Below are positions 7,790 through 17,079 of a DNA stretch of 44,262 nucleotides, one piece after another. The notes beneath the pieces were generated by a model that was given only the letters and a program-made list of their open reading frames with translations, was not told where the DNA came from and ran no database searches. Within the stretch, counting starts at the first letter, position 1; every line of letters starts with the position of its first letter. The position numbers and the translations under genes are program-made. The stretch is from Sphingomonas sp. (GTDB lineage: Bacteria; Pseudomonadota; Alphaproteobacteria; Sphingomonadales; Sphingomonadaceae), in NCBI RefSeq assembly GCF_025353885.1, contig NZ_JANXNX010000042.1, positions 1 through 44,262 of the forward strand, given 5' to 3'.

Positions 7790-10540
7790 ATGACAATGCG
7801 TATGCTAATCGATGCGCGCCACCGGGAAGAAACCCGTGTCGCGGTCGTTAAAGGTAACAACCGGATCGAAGAATTCGACTTCGAATCCGCCGAACATATC
7901 CAGCTCAAGGGTAATATCTACCTCGCCAAGGTAACCCGCGTCGAACCGTCGCTACAGGCCGCATTCATCGAATACGGTGGCAACCGTCATGGGTTCATGG
8001 CGTTCAGCGAAATCCATCCGGATTACTACCAGATCCCGAAGGAAGACCGCGAAGCCCTGCTGGCTGAGGAAGCCGAACATGCCGCCGAGGAAGAGCGCCT
8101 GCGGGGCGGCGATCACGACGATGACGATTATGCCGTCGACGGCGATCATGACGACGACCATGAACGCGGACAGCACGACGATGACCTGCCGCACGACGAG
8201 GAGGACGGTGATGTGCCGCGCCCTGTGCCGACCGGTCGGGGAGTCGATGAAAACGCTGCGGAGAATTTGCGCCAGAAGCGCATGAACCTGCGCCGTCGCT
8301 ACAAGATTCAGGACGTGATCCGCCGCCGCCAGGTGCTGCTGGTCCAGGTCGTGAAGGAAGAGCGCGGCAACAAGGGCGCGGCGCTGACGACCTATCTGTC
8401 GCTGGCCGGTCGCTACTGCGTGCTGATGCCAAACACGTCGCATGGCGGCGGGATCAGCCGGAAAATTTCCAACGTTGCCGACCGCAAGCGGTTGAAGACG
8501 ATCATGGCTGAACTGGACCTGCCCAAGACAATGGGCTGTATCGTGCGGACCGCCGGTCTGCAGCGGACCAAGATCGAGATCCGTCGCGACTTCGACTATC
8601 TTGCCCGTTTGTGGGACGAAATCCGCGAAAACACGCTCAAATCGGCAGCACCCGCGCTCGTCTATCAGGACAGTGACCTGATCAAGCGCGCGATCCGCGA
8701 CATCTACAACAAGGATATCGAGGAGGTCATCGTCGAGGGCGAGGAGGGATTCCGTCACGCCCGCGACTTCATGAAATTGCTGATGCCGACACACGCGCGG
8801 CGCGTGAAACCATATGCCGATGCGGTGCCGTTGTTCCAGCGCAACCATGTCGAGGAACAGCTGTCGGCAATGTACCAGCCGGTCGTCCAGCTGAAATCGG
8901 GTGGCTATCTGGTCATCAACCCGACCGAGGCTCTGGTTTCGATCGACATCAACTCCGGCCGTTCGACGCGCGAACACGGCATAGAGGCGACGGCGGTCGG
9001 CACCAACCTGGAAGCCGCGCATGAGATCGCACGCCAGTTGCGCTTGCGCGACATGGCCGGGCTGGTCGTCATCGATTTCATCGACATGGAGAACAACTCC
9101 AACGTCCGCAAGGTCGAGAAAGCCATGAAGATGGCGCTGTCCGATGACCGCGCCCGCATCCAGATCGGGCGAATTTCATCGTTCGGCCTGATGGAGATGA
9201 GCCGCCAGCGTCTGCGCACCGGTGTGCTGGAAGCATCGACGCGCCAGTGCCCGCATTGCGAAGGCACCGGGCTGGTCCGGACCGCTTCGTCGGCGGGCCT
9301 GTCCGCGCTTCGCATGCTGGAGGAAGAAGCCGGCAAGGGCCGCGCGACGATCTTCACCCTGCGCGCCAGCACGGAGGCGGCGTTCTACGTCCTCAACCGC
9401 AAGCGTTTCGAGATCAGCGAGATCGAGGAGCGCTTCGGCGTCCGTATCGAAGTGCTGCCCGACGGCGAGGTCGAGGGCGCACGGATGACGGTCGAGGCCA
9501 GTGGCCCGCCGCCCGCGCATCCGCCGCATTTCGAAATGCCGGTCTATGAAGAGGATCCCGAACTCGACCTGATCGAGGAAGAGGATGAGGAAGAGATCGA
9601 GGAAGCACCCCGTGGCGAGCGTTCCGAACGATCGGAACGCCCGCGCAATGCCGAGGGTGAAGGCGAGGGCGACGGTGAGCCGCGCCGCCGCCGCCGCCGC
9701 CGCGGCCGCCGCACCCGCCGCGATGGCGAGGAAGGCACGAACGGTGAAGCGGCCGAGCCCGAACTCGACGACAACGGCGAGCCCATCGAACGTGAAGCCG
9801 TGGCGCCGCGTGACGATATCGCCGAAGATGGCGAGGACAATGCCATTCCCGGCGAGACTATAGCGGATGGCGAAGAGCGTCGCAGTCGTCGTGGCCGTCG
9901 CGGTGGCCGTCGTCGCGGTCGCGGTCGTGGTGGTGAAAACGGCCAGGCGGTCGAAGGCGAAGGCAGCGAAGGCGAGCCGGGCACCGAAGGCCAGGGCTTT
10001 GCATCCAATGCCGACCCGGTGACCGAGCCCGTCCTTGGCGAAGCAGCCGACACGATCGAGGCTCCCGAAGTCGTCGAAGCGGCTCCCAAGCGCGCACGTC
10101 GCCGTCCTTCCAAGCGCGACGCGGAACCGCAAGCCGCTGCCCCCAGTGAACCGGTCCCCGAGATTGTCGAGGAACCTTCGGTAGCGCCGGTCACGGAAAA
10201 GCCCAAGCGGACACGTCGCGCAAAGGCGGCTCCGGCTGATGTCGCGGTCGCCGAAACGGAAGCGGCACCCGTACCCGCCGAAGTCGAAGCGGTCGAGCCA
10301 GCGGCCAAGCCCAAGCGCGCGAGCCGTGCCAAGGCCAAGGTTGCAGCCCCGGTCGAGGAAGCGGCAGCTATCGCCGACACCGCTCCGGAACCAACCGTTG
10401 CGGGCGTCGCGCAAACAGCATCCGCATCGCCGCAGACCAGTGCGCCTGCGGTCGAGTCGACAGTTGAGGACGGCAAGAACGGCGAGGACGAGCGACCGAA
10501 ACGTGGCTGGTGGCAGAGTACGTTCGGCGCGACCAAGTAA
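7790..10540 (+). CDS. rne: Ribonuclease E
   Basis: A 916-aa endoribonuclease that cleaves single-stranded AU-rich RNA and scaffolds the RNA degradosome. It has an N-terminal S1/RNase H-like region split by a strongly acidic His/Asp-rich insert (about 95-150), as in other alphaproteobacterial RNase E. Catalytic Asp residues are D386 (VSIDINSG) and D429 (VVIDFIDME), 43 apart as in the E. coli enzyme. The zinc-link is C487-PH-C490. From about residue 570 the protein is low-complexity: acidic stretches, two Arg-rich blocks (for example RRRRRRRGRRTRR) and Ala/Pro/Glu-rich repeats, likely disordered and RNA-binding. The end RPKRGWWQSTFG carries a Gly-Trp-Trp motif known in Caulobacter RNase E to bind PNPase. 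The start has GGAG upstream. Confidence 0.96.
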   Translation: MTMRMLIDARHREETRVAVVKGNNRIEEFDFESAEHIQLKGNIYLAKVTRVEPSLQAAFIEYGGNRHGFMAFSEIHPDYYQIPKEDREALLAEEAEHAAEEERLRGGDHDDDDYAVDGDHDDDHERGQHDDDLPHDEEDGDVPRPVPTGRGVDENAAENLRQKRMNLRRRYKIQDVIRRRQVLLVQVVKEERGNKGAALTTYLSLAGRYCVLMPNTSHGGGISRKISNVADRKRLKTIMAELDLPKTMGCIVRTAGLQRTKIEIRRDFDYLARLWDEIRENTLKSAAPALVYQDSDLIKRAIRDIYNKDIEEVIVEGEEGFRHARDFMKLLMPTHARRVKPYADAVPLFQRNHVEEQLSAMYQPVVQLKSGGYLVINPTEALVSIDINSGRSTREHGIEATAVGTNLEAAHEIARQLRLRDMAGLVVIDFIDMENNSNVRKVEKAMKMALSDDRARIQIGRISSFGLMEMSRQRLRTGVLEASTRQCPHCEGTGLVRTASSAGLSALRMLEEEAGKGRATIFTLRASTEAAFYVLNRKRFEISEIEERFGVRIEVLPDGEVEGARMTVEASGPPPAHPPHFEMPVYEEDPELDLIEEEDEEEIEEAPRGERSERSERPRNAEGEGEGDGEPRRRRRRRGRRTRRDGEEGTNGEAAEPELDDNGEPIEREAVAPRDDIAEDGEDNAIPGETIADGEERRSRRGRRGGRRRGRGRGGENGQAVEGEGSEGEPGTEGQGFASNADPVTEPVLGEAADTIEAPEVVEAAPKRARRRPSKRDAEPQAAAPSEPVPEIVEEPSVAPVTEKPKRTRRAKAAPADVAVAETEAAPVPAEVEAVEPAAKPKRASRAKAKVAAPVEEAAAIADTAPEPTVAGVAQTASASPQTSAPAVESTVEDGKNGEDERPKRGWWQSTFGATK

Positions 10541-10544
10541 CGGC

Positions 10545-10580
10545 CTGCCCGTTGCGCCAATGGGCGTGACGGGCAGTCTT
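10545..10580 (+). terminator. Terminator-like hairpin after rne
   Basis: Directly after the rne stop, CTGCCCGT (10545-10552) pairs with ACGGGCAG (10569-10576), with an inner CGCC/GGCG stem, and is followed by TCTTCC. The T-tract is poor but the stem is strong and well placed. It separates rne from the downstream metalloprotease gene. Confidence 0.55.
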
Positions 10581-10642
10581 CCAGACCGATGGGTAAGCCA
10601 GCTTCACCCTCGGTTCAGCGCAGCAGGGCGAAGGGCAACGGT

Positions 10643-11995
10643 ATGATCGATCGGTTCCTTCGCCGCGCCTTTGCCGCCGCACTGATGTTGACGCTGTCGG
10701 TGCAGCCCGCCGCGGCGCAATCGATCCTGCGCGACGCCGAAACCGAGGCATTGCTGCACGAGATGGCCGCGCCGTTGATCGAGGCAGCTGGACTGCCGGC
10801 GAAGAATGTCGACATCATCCTGATCGGCGATAATCAGATCAATGCCTTCGTCGCGGGCGGGCAGGTCGTCTACATCAACTCCGGCCTGCTGGCCGCCGCC
10901 GACAATGCCAACGAAGTCCAGGGCGTGATTTCTCATGAACTCGGCCATCTGGCGGCGGGCGATGTGTTGCGCGGGGCCGATGGCGCAAAAGTAGCGACCG
11001 GCATTACGATATTGTCGCTGATCTTGGGTGCGGCCGCCATCGCTGCGGGTGCGGGTGAAGCGGGCGCCGGGATATTCGCCGCCGGGCAACAGGCCGCAAT
11101 GGGCAAATATCTGTCATTCTCCCGAACGCAGGAATCGGCTGCGGACCAGTCGGGCCGCCGGTATCTGAGTGGAGCCGGGATCAGCGGCAAGGGCATGATC
11201 AGCTTTTTCAAAAAGCTGCAGGGGCAGGAATATCGCCTCGCGATCGAACAGGACAGCGCCTACGACCGCACCCATCCGCTAACCGGTGATCGCATCCAGG
11301 TCCTACAGGACGCGCTGGCCGCCGACAAGGCGTGGAACAAGCCCACCGACCCTGCCATCGAAGCGCGTTTCCAGCGGGTGAAGGCCAAGCTGTTCGGCTT
11401 TATCAATGAAGCACCCTTGGTGCTGCGCCGCTACCCAGAGACCGACCAGTCGATCGCAGGACATTATGCGCGCGCCTATGCCTATCACAAATCGGCCTAT
11501 CCTGACCGCGCCGTTGCCGAAGCCGATGCCTTGCTAACCGCGATCCCGCACGATCCGTATTTCGAGGAACTAAAGGGCCAGATCCTGCTGGAATCGGGTC
11601 GTCCCAACGACGCGCTGCCGGTGCTGCGCGATGCCGTGCAGCGGACCAATTTCCAGCCGCTGATCGCCGCGCTGTTCGGCCACGCGCTGATCGCCACCGA
11701 AAACCCCCGCAATTACGCGGAGGCCAAGTCGATCCTGAAATCGGCCATCGCGCGGGATAACCAGAACCCGTTTGCCTGGTATCAGCTTGGCGTCGTGTAC
11801 AGCCATGAGGGTGACAATGCGCGCGCCGCTCTGGCGACGGCCGAACGTTTCAATCTGGAGGGCAACCGCGTCGCGGCGCTTGCCCATGCAAAAATGGCGA
11901 TGATCGGAATACCGCCCGGATCGGCGGACTGGATTCGGGCGCAGGATATTGCGCTGGTATCGGACAATGGCGACCGCAAGAAGCGGAAGAAATGA
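10643..11995 (+). CDS. M48-family periplasmic metalloprotease with TPR region (BepA-like)
   Basis: A 450-aa protein with a Sec signal peptide (about 1-25, ending AAAQS) and an M48 peptidase domain. The zinc motif is H98-E99-LG-H102, and the third ligand is in QESAADQSG (E164). A hydrophobic Ala/Gly-rich segment lies at about 120-150. The C-terminal half (about 250-440) has tetratricopeptide-like helical repeats, as in E. coli BepA, which degrades or assists misfolded outer-membrane proteins. The start at 10643 is chosen for GAAGGG upstream and the proper signal peptide. The stop overlaps the start of the DsbA-like gene (ATGA), so the two are translationally coupled. A role in outer-membrane protein quality control is inferred. 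Confidence 0.9.
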   Translation: MIDRFLRRAFAAALMLTLSVQPAAAQSILRDAETEALLHEMAAPLIEAAGLPAKNVDIILIGDNQINAFVAGGQVVYINSGLLAAADNANEVQGVISHELGHLAAGDVLRGADGAKVATGITILSLILGAAAIAAGAGEAGAGIFAAGQQAAMGKYLSFSRTQESAADQSGRRYLSGAGISGKGMISFFKKLQGQEYRLAIEQDSAYDRTHPLTGDRIQVLQDALAADKAWNKPTDPAIEARFQRVKAKLFGFINEAPLVLRRYPETDQSIAGHYARAYAYHKSAYPDRAVAEADALLTAIPHDPYFEELKGQILLESGRPNDALPVLRDAVQRTNFQPLIAALFGHALIATENPRNYAEAKSILKSAIARDNQNPFAWYQLGVVYSHEGDNARAALATAERFNLEGNRVAALAHAKMAMIGIPPGSADWIRAQDIALVSDNGDRKKRKK

Positions 11996-12714
11996 AGAAC
12001 TGGAGTTACACGATCATGGTCGGATTTGCAGCATTGATCGCGGGCGCTGCGGCGACCGTTGCGGTCTCCTCAAACGCGCCGGTTTCGACGATGGACAAAG
12101 CCGCGATCGAGCGGGTCGTTCACGACTATATCCTCGCGCATCCAGAGATCCTGCCCGAGGCGATGGAGCGGATGCGCGATCGTGAGGTCGGCAAGGCCGT
12201 CGCGGCCAATCGATCGATTATCGAAACGCCGTTTGCTGGCGGGTGGGAGGGTTCCGCCACGCCCGACGTCACGCTTGTCGAATTTTTCGATTATGCCTGC
12301 GGATATTGCCGCGCGAGCATTCCCGTCATCGACCGATTGCTGAAGGAGGACCCGAAACTGCGGATCGTCTATCGCGAATTTCCGGTGCTCGGTCCCGACA
12401 GCGAAGCCGCAGCCAAGGCCAGTCTGGCGGCGGCCAAGGCAGGAAAATACGGATCGTTCCACCGCGCCCTGTTTGCCGAGGGTCGCCCCGAACCGCACAC
12501 CGTCGCCCGTGTGGCCAAGCAGCTTGGCATCGACCCGACCCAGGGCAATGGCCCGGATGCAACGCGCGAACTTGCCAACAACATGGAATTGCAGCGCGCG
12601 CTGAACTTGACCGGCACGCCCAGTTGGATCGTGGGCAACAAGGTCCTGTCGGGTGCGGTCGGCTATGATGTCTTGAAAGCGGCGGTCACCGAGGCACGTT
12701 CGCTTAAGCGTTAG
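11992..12714 (+). CDS. DsbA-family periplasmic thiol:disulfide oxidoreductase (Com1-like)
   Basis: A 240-aa exported protein with an N-terminal hydrophobic helix (about 8-27), a short helical extension of the ScsC/Com1 type (DYILAHPEILPEAMERM), and a thioredoxin-fold domain. The active site is C103-G-Y-C106, and the cis-proline loop TGTPSWIVG (P210) is present. It is predicted to introduce or isomerise disulfides in exported proteins. The 4-nt overlap with the M48 protease gene indicates one operon for envelope protein folding and quality control. It is convergent with the TIGR03032-type gene. Confidence 0.92.
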   Translation: MKNWSYTIMVGFAALIAGAAATVAVSSNAPVSTMDKAAIERVVHDYILAHPEILPEAMERMRDREVGKAVAANRSIIETPFAGGWEGSATPDVTLVEFFDYACGYCRASIPVIDRLLKEDPKLRIVYREFPVLGPDSEAAAKASLAAAKAGKYGSFHRALFAEGRPEPHTVARVAKQLGIDPTQGNGPDATRELANNMELQRALNLTGTPSWIVGNKVLSGAVGYDVLKAAVTEARSLKR

Positions 12715-12788
12715 CCTGTCAGGCTCAGTCGGGCACGGGCTAGGCGTTCGCCGCTAAACAGCGCTACAAGCCAGCGGACCGTGGGTGA

Positions 12789-13883
12789 CTAATTTTTGAA
12801 GTCGAAATCGTCTGACAGATCGGATTCAAAGCTAATCGTGCTTTCCAGCTCCAGCGTTGTTGGACCGAGCGACATGGGGCAGGCCGCATCGGGAATGATC
12901 GCGACATCGAACAATTCGCTGACCGCGCCATCAAGTTTGATCCATTCCACGATCTCGCCATGTCGCAAATTCACGACCATAATGCCGCACCATGGCTCCC
13001 CACCGCGCTTTGCGATCTCTCCCTGAAGCGGCAGATCTTTGAATGTGCCGTCGCGCGGCTTTGATGCGGTGACGATGGCATGATCATTATGGATTGTCAT
13101 GCCGCGCAGGAAGCCGGGGCAGAACGCGATATCTTCCTTTGAGCCGGTGTCGGAATCAATGCGCACGATCTGACCGCGACCTGAATCTAGGACATAGAGC
13201 TTGTCATCAACGAGGCGCGGACTATGCGGCATCGACAATTGATCGGTGACGATTTTGTTGTGGGCGACGTCAATCACCACGCCGCCCGACGCCCGGCGTT
13301 CGCGCCAGCCGGCAAGGGTATCGGTCTGACTCACGGCGGAAACATAACGAGGGACGCCATCGCTCATCGCGAGCCCGTTGAGGTGGCAGCGATCCTCGCC
13401 GACCAGCTTCGAGATAAAGTCGGGTTTCCATAAGGGGCGAAAGCTGTGCTGCCGATCAATAGTCGCAAGGCACGAATATTTGGTGTTGACGAAAATCAGG
13501 CGACCGGTGCGATCGACCCCCATTTCGTGAATATCGATGTCGCCTGTGGTGTGTGCTTCGCGCGGAATGAAAACGCGATCGAATTTTCCGTTACCCTTTT
13601 CACCGGGGCGAAGCATATTCTCAAGTCGCCAAATCTGGAAAAGCGAGCCGATGAAGAGGCGGTTACCGTCGTTGCACAATCCCATGGCACGCACATAATT
13701 CTGCTGGTTGAAAGATATCGCGCCATCGGGTTGAACGCCGACCAGGAAAAGCTGACCGGTTTGATACGACGTGAACGCCAGGCTCACGCGATTGGCGACC
13801 AACCACGACCCGAATGTTCGGGACACGGTAATTTCGGTCGCATTGGGATCCAGCGGCGTGTCTTGCCGCCCGACAGCTGACAT
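12789..13883 (-). CDS. TIGR03032/DUF4915-type beta-propeller-like protein
   Basis: A 364-aa soluble protein without signal peptide, resembling the TIGR03032 (DUF4915) family: an N-terminal SWLVANRVSLAFTSYQTGQL segment, HEMGVD, HLNGLAMSDG, GGVVIDV and SMPHSPR motifs spread like blades of a propeller. The family function is not known; members are often found near repeat-rich surface proteins or TPR/sulfotransferase genes. The ATG at 13883 lies only 1 nt from the T-run of the terminator of the upstream autotransporter gene. An in-frame TTG precedes it. Conserved sequence begins at about residue 20, so a much later start is not possible. No normal ribosome-binding site is seen other than the G-run in the hairpin arm itself. 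Confidence 0.75.
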   Translation of the reverse strand: MSAVGRQDTPLDPNATEITVSRTFGSWLVANRVSLAFTSYQTGQLFLVGVQPDGAISFNQQNYVRAMGLCNDGNRLFIGSLFQIWRLENMLRPGEKGNGKFDRVFIPREAHTTGDIDIHEMGVDRTGRLIFVNTKYSCLATIDRQHSFRPLWKPDFISKLVGEDRCHLNGLAMSDGVPRYVSAVSQTDTLAGWRERRASGGVVIDVAHNKIVTDQLSMPHSPRLVDDKLYVLDSGRGQIVRIDSDTGSKEDIAFCPGFLRGMTIHNDHAIVTASKPRDGTFKDLPLQGEIAKRGGEPWCGIMVVNLRHGEIVEWIKLDGAVSELFDVAIIPDAACPMSLGPTTLELESTISFESDLSDDFDFKN

Positions 13884-13884
13884 C

Positions 13885-13911
13885 AAAAGGCCCCCGCTTT
13901 CGCGGGGGCCT
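13885..13911 (-). terminator. Intrinsic terminator of the autotransporter gene
   Basis: On the minus strand a 10-bp GC-rich stem (13902-13911 with 13888-13897) closed by a GAAA tetraloop is followed by TTTT. It lies 27 bp after the autotransporter stop codon. It ends right at the start codon of the next gene, so that gene's start is directly shaped by this structure. Confidence 0.85.
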
Positions 13912-13938
13912 CCGATTCACAATTAACCGATTCGATCA

Positions 13939-16900
13939 TTAGAACTTGATACGCAGTCCCGCACGACCGCCGCCACCCCTATAATCGTCGCTATAGTTGC
14001 CGAAGCCTTCGACAAAGCCAGTGACACCGCCGGGCGTTGTGATGTTGAAGCCGATCTTGCCTTCGCCATAAGTGCCGATGCGATCATTTCCGTAGTTGAA
14101 GGTCGAACCATTTGACGTGAATTGCAGACCCCGTCGGCCCTTGAACTCATGAACGGCATTTCCCGATGCGTAAACCACGGCACGGTTGCCGCCCATTTCA
14201 AAGGCTGACCCGATGCGCAGGCCTGCCTTGCCACGAACACCATCCAACTTGTCAAAGTCGATCGTGGCGTTTGTAACGTTGGGCGAGTTCAAGTCGGTAC
14301 GCACATAGGCCACGCTGACGATCGGCTCCGCATAGAACGTATTCGACCCGAAGCGGATGCCTACTTCGCCCTGCGCACCATAGGATTTGCCGTGATAGCG
14401 GCTGCTGAAGTTAGCGACCGGACTCCTCGAATTGAGCCAGTAATAGTCGTACTTTGCAAGCGCATTCGCGAACACGTTGCCCGACACAAAGCTGGCATAC
14501 ACGCCACCGTTTACAACGTCATACGTCGTGCGATCGGCCGAGTTGCGGAAGCTGAGTTCCGAATTCGCGTAACCGCCGGTGACGCCGAACACAAAGGCGC
14601 TATCGCCCGATGCGCCGCCCAGATCGAGGCCGATCTGGCCGCCGAATGCGTCCTGCTTGTAGCTGGTGTCGACAGCGCGTGTGACACCGAACGCGGTGAA
14701 GTTTCGGTTGGTGTCCTTACGGGTTTGCGTCCCGCCGTACATGATCCCCCAGACCCTGCCACCGGCAACCGCAGTCTCTGGCCCAGCAGCCCATTTTGAA
14801 TCGCGCAACTCCGACATATGCGCCGACCACGCGTCTGCCGACTTATACCAGACATTTTGCGCTGCTTCGTTGATCTTCAGGGCGCGGAACAGCGCGTCCC
14901 CCGGCGTTCCGACCAGTGCAAAGCTGGTCACTCCTGCCGCAGTCGACGTTGCCAGCGAGTAGTTCACAAAGCCGATATTTTGAGACTGGGTGGCAAGGCT
15001 AAACGCCGTTGCCGAAGTCCCCGCACCGCCGGTTGCAATCACCAGCCCCTGATTCACTCCGGCGTTTGCGCTGCTCACATTGTTCAGCGTCACCAGTGTC
15101 GAACCCGTTGCTGCGCCATTGACGATCAGCCTGTCGCTCGTCCCCGCGCCGCCCGTAGAAACATCGACGCCCAAGGTGCTCGCCCCGCTGCCGGTAAAGG
15201 TGCCCGGCAAGGTAAGCGTGTCACCAGTATGGCCGTTGACCAGGCTGACCGTGCCGCTGTTGTTGAACGCTTCCAGACCAGTCAGCGTAACCCCGCCCGG
15301 TGTGGGTGCTGTAGGGAGGACGTTAAAGCGACCGCTGTTGTTAAACGTGTCGTTGCCAGCCCCAAAGTCCGACCCACTGGTTGCATTGAATGTGCCCGTG
15401 TTCGTCAGCGTGTCGTTACCACCCGAAAGCATGACTCGACCGTTGATACTGCCAGAGTTTGTTACCACCGCCGGGCCCCCAAGGGCGACGACTGCGGCAC
15501 CCGTTGGCCCGCCTGTAATCGTTCCGGCGTTCGTCAGCGAAGAACTTGTGGTGCCGTTCAGCACAATGCCGTTGACGCCGCCAGCGATAGAACCAGCAGA
15601 ACCGACCGTTGCCGTCGTTGTGTTGCCCGTCAGTACAACCGCGTCGCCGTTGGTCGCATTTACCGCGCCGTTGATGTTGCCTGTTGCCAGGCCGGTCGCT
15701 GTTACAACCACGGCGCGCGGCGTTACCGGCGTTCCGCCCGTTGTCGACGCTCCTCCCGTTGCAGTCACGTTGTTGACGGTCGCCGTGGCGTTCCCAGCGG
15801 TGCCGGTAACGGTGATGGCATCGCCGTTGGACGAGTACGCCTTGGTGCCCGCAGTCGAAACTGTCCCGGTAGAGACGACGACTGCATTGGCGCCGGTCGC
15901 AACGATGGCCTGCGAGTCATTTGCGGTCGTGCTCACATTGACCGCGTTGACGGTAGCCGTGCCCGTCGTCGCATAGGCGTAAATGCCGCGGGACGAGGCA
16001 CCGGCAGTTGTCACCGCCCCAGTCGTGCTGACGGTGGCGTTACCAGCGGTCGAATAAGCAAAAATGCCCGTGTTATCGACCGACTGCGTTTTGACGTTGG
16101 CGCCCGAGACAACGACATTGCCCGTTGCGATTGCCTGCACGCCGGTCCCGAAAGTGCTGTTGGAATTGACGGTCCCAAAGGTGGCATTAGCGCCAGTTCC
16201 GCCTTGGGCGACGATACCATTGGCGGCAAAGCCGGTGGTATTCACAGTGTTGGCGTTAACGGTCGCGGTTCCGTTTCGGGCCACCGCATACAAGCCGTTT
16301 GACTGGCCCGAGGTCGTAACGGTGCCGGTGCTCGTTATCACGACAGGACCGGTGCCATAACTCTGGGCGAAAATACCATTGGCGTTATTGCCGGTCGTTG
16401 TGACCGAGCCGGTCGAGACCGTAATTGGTCCGGTGTTCGAAACGGCCTGTACGCCGCTGGCGGAGTCTCCAGCGGTCGACAGCTTGCCCGCGGTTACAGT
16501 GATCGCACCGCTATCGGTGTTGGCAAAGATTGCCGAGCTGTTCGGAAAAAATCCGGGGCCGCCCCCCGCCAGGCCTGTGGTCGTGATATCGCCAACGTTG
16601 ATGGCAATCGGACCAGTGCCGCTCGCGGTGGCATCGATGCCGCGCGCATTTAACCCGCTTGTAGAGATTGCGCCATTGCCAGTGATAACGACGCCGGTGG
16701 TCCCCACGGCCACGATGCCCGTGGCGCCACGTGTAAATGCAGTGCCATCGCCCGTTGTTGCGATCGATCCGTTATTGGTGATTGTCGTGGTGCCACCACC
16801 GCTAACATTGATAGTGTTGGTCGCGGTGACATCAGCATTGGTCGTCAGGCTGAGGTCAGTGGCCGGGATATAGGTAATTCCACCCGGATAGGGATTGCCT

Positions 16901-17079
16901 GCTGCCGTGCAGATCACAGTGCCAGTCGTCGCCACGCCGCATTCGTCCGCTGCTTTCCCGGGCGAGGCTGCCATGGCGCTGGCTGCAAGCGCAAATCCCA
17001 CAGAGGTGCCGCGCAGCAGCGACCGACGGGAATAAGGGGTAGACGTGCTTTTGGCACTCATGCTGTAAATTGCGCGCAC
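13939..17079 (-). CDS. Autotransporter (type Va) with repetitive Gly/Thr-rich passenger
   Basis: A 1046-aa surface protein. The N-terminus has a twin-arginine-like SRRSLLRG before a hydrophobic stretch ending at about SPGKA (residue ~43). The passenger (about 45-790) is a beta-helix-type array of roughly 20-25 residue units rich in Thr, Gly, Ala and Asn, with recurring NGI-A, GTVTTTG and late GNDT-NSG elements. From about 790 to the end lies an autotransporter beta-barrel domain (WGIMYGGTQTRKD, GGQIGLDLGG, YAEPIVSVAYVRTD) ending in Phe after alternating hydrophobic residues. The start is taken as GTG 17079 because AGGAGAG is 6 nt upstream; ATG at 17061 is the alternative. It may act in adhesion or aggregation. 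No catalytic domain is visible. Confidence 0.9.
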   Translation of the reverse strand: MRAIYSMSAKSTSTPYSRRSLLRGTSVGFALAASAMAASPGKAADECGVATTGTVICTAAGNPYPGGITYIPATDLSLTTNADVTATNTINVSGGGTTTITNNGSIATTGDGTAFTRGATGIVAVGTTGVVITGNGAISTSGLNARGIDATASGTGPIAINVGDITTTGLAGGGPGFFPNSSAIFANTDSGAITVTAGKLSTAGDSASGVQAVSNTGPITVSTGSVTTTGNNANGIFAQSYGTGPVVITSTGTVTTSGQSNGLYAVARNGTATVNANTVNTTGFAANGIVAQGGTGANATFGTVNSNSTFGTGVQAIATGNVVVSGANVKTQSVDNTGIFAYSTAGNATVSTTGAVTTAGASSRGIYAYATTGTATVNAVNVSTTANDSQAIVATGANAVVVSTGTVSTAGTKAYSSNGDAITVTGTAGNATATVNNVTATGGASTTGGTPVTPRAVVVTATGLATGNINGAVNATNGDAVVLTGNTTTATVGSAGSIAGGVNGIVLNGTTSSSLTNAGTITGGPTGAAVVALGGPAVVTNSGSINGRVMLSGGNDTLTNTGTFNATSGSDFGAGNDTFNNSGRFNVLPTAPTPGGVTLTGLEAFNNSGTVSLVNGHTGDTLTLPGTFTGSGASTLGVDVSTGGAGTSDRLIVNGAATGSTLVTLNNVSSANAGVNQGLVIATGGAGTSATAFSLATQSQNIGFVNYSLATSTAAGVTSFALVGTPGDALFRALKINEAAQNVWYKSADAWSAHMSELRDSKWAAGPETAVAGGRVWGIMYGGTQTRKDTNRNFTAFGVTRAVDTSYKQDAFGGQIGLDLGGASGDSAFVFGVTGGYANSELSFRNSADRTTYDVVNGGVYASFVSGNVFANALAKYDYYWLNSRSPVANFSSRYHGKSYGAQGEVGIRFGSNTFYAEPIVSVAYVRTDLNSPNVTNATIDFDKLDGVRGKAGLRIGSAFEMGGNRAVVYASGNAVHEFKGRRGLQFTSNGSTFNYGNDRIGTYGEGKIGFNITTPGGVTGFVEGFGNYSDDYRGGGGRAGLRIKF

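Noticed and set aside
9176-10560. Minus-strand ORFs of 412 and 338 codons antisense to rne
   Set aside because: They are shadows of the GC-rich, repetitive RNase E tail; their composition follows from Arg/Glu/Ala codons read in reverse, and no domain or ribosome-binding site is present.
14818-16302. Plus-strand ORF of about 490 codons inside the autotransporter gene
   Set aside because: It is the antisense of the Thr/Gly/Ala repeat region, with Arg/Cys-rich composition and no recognisable motif.
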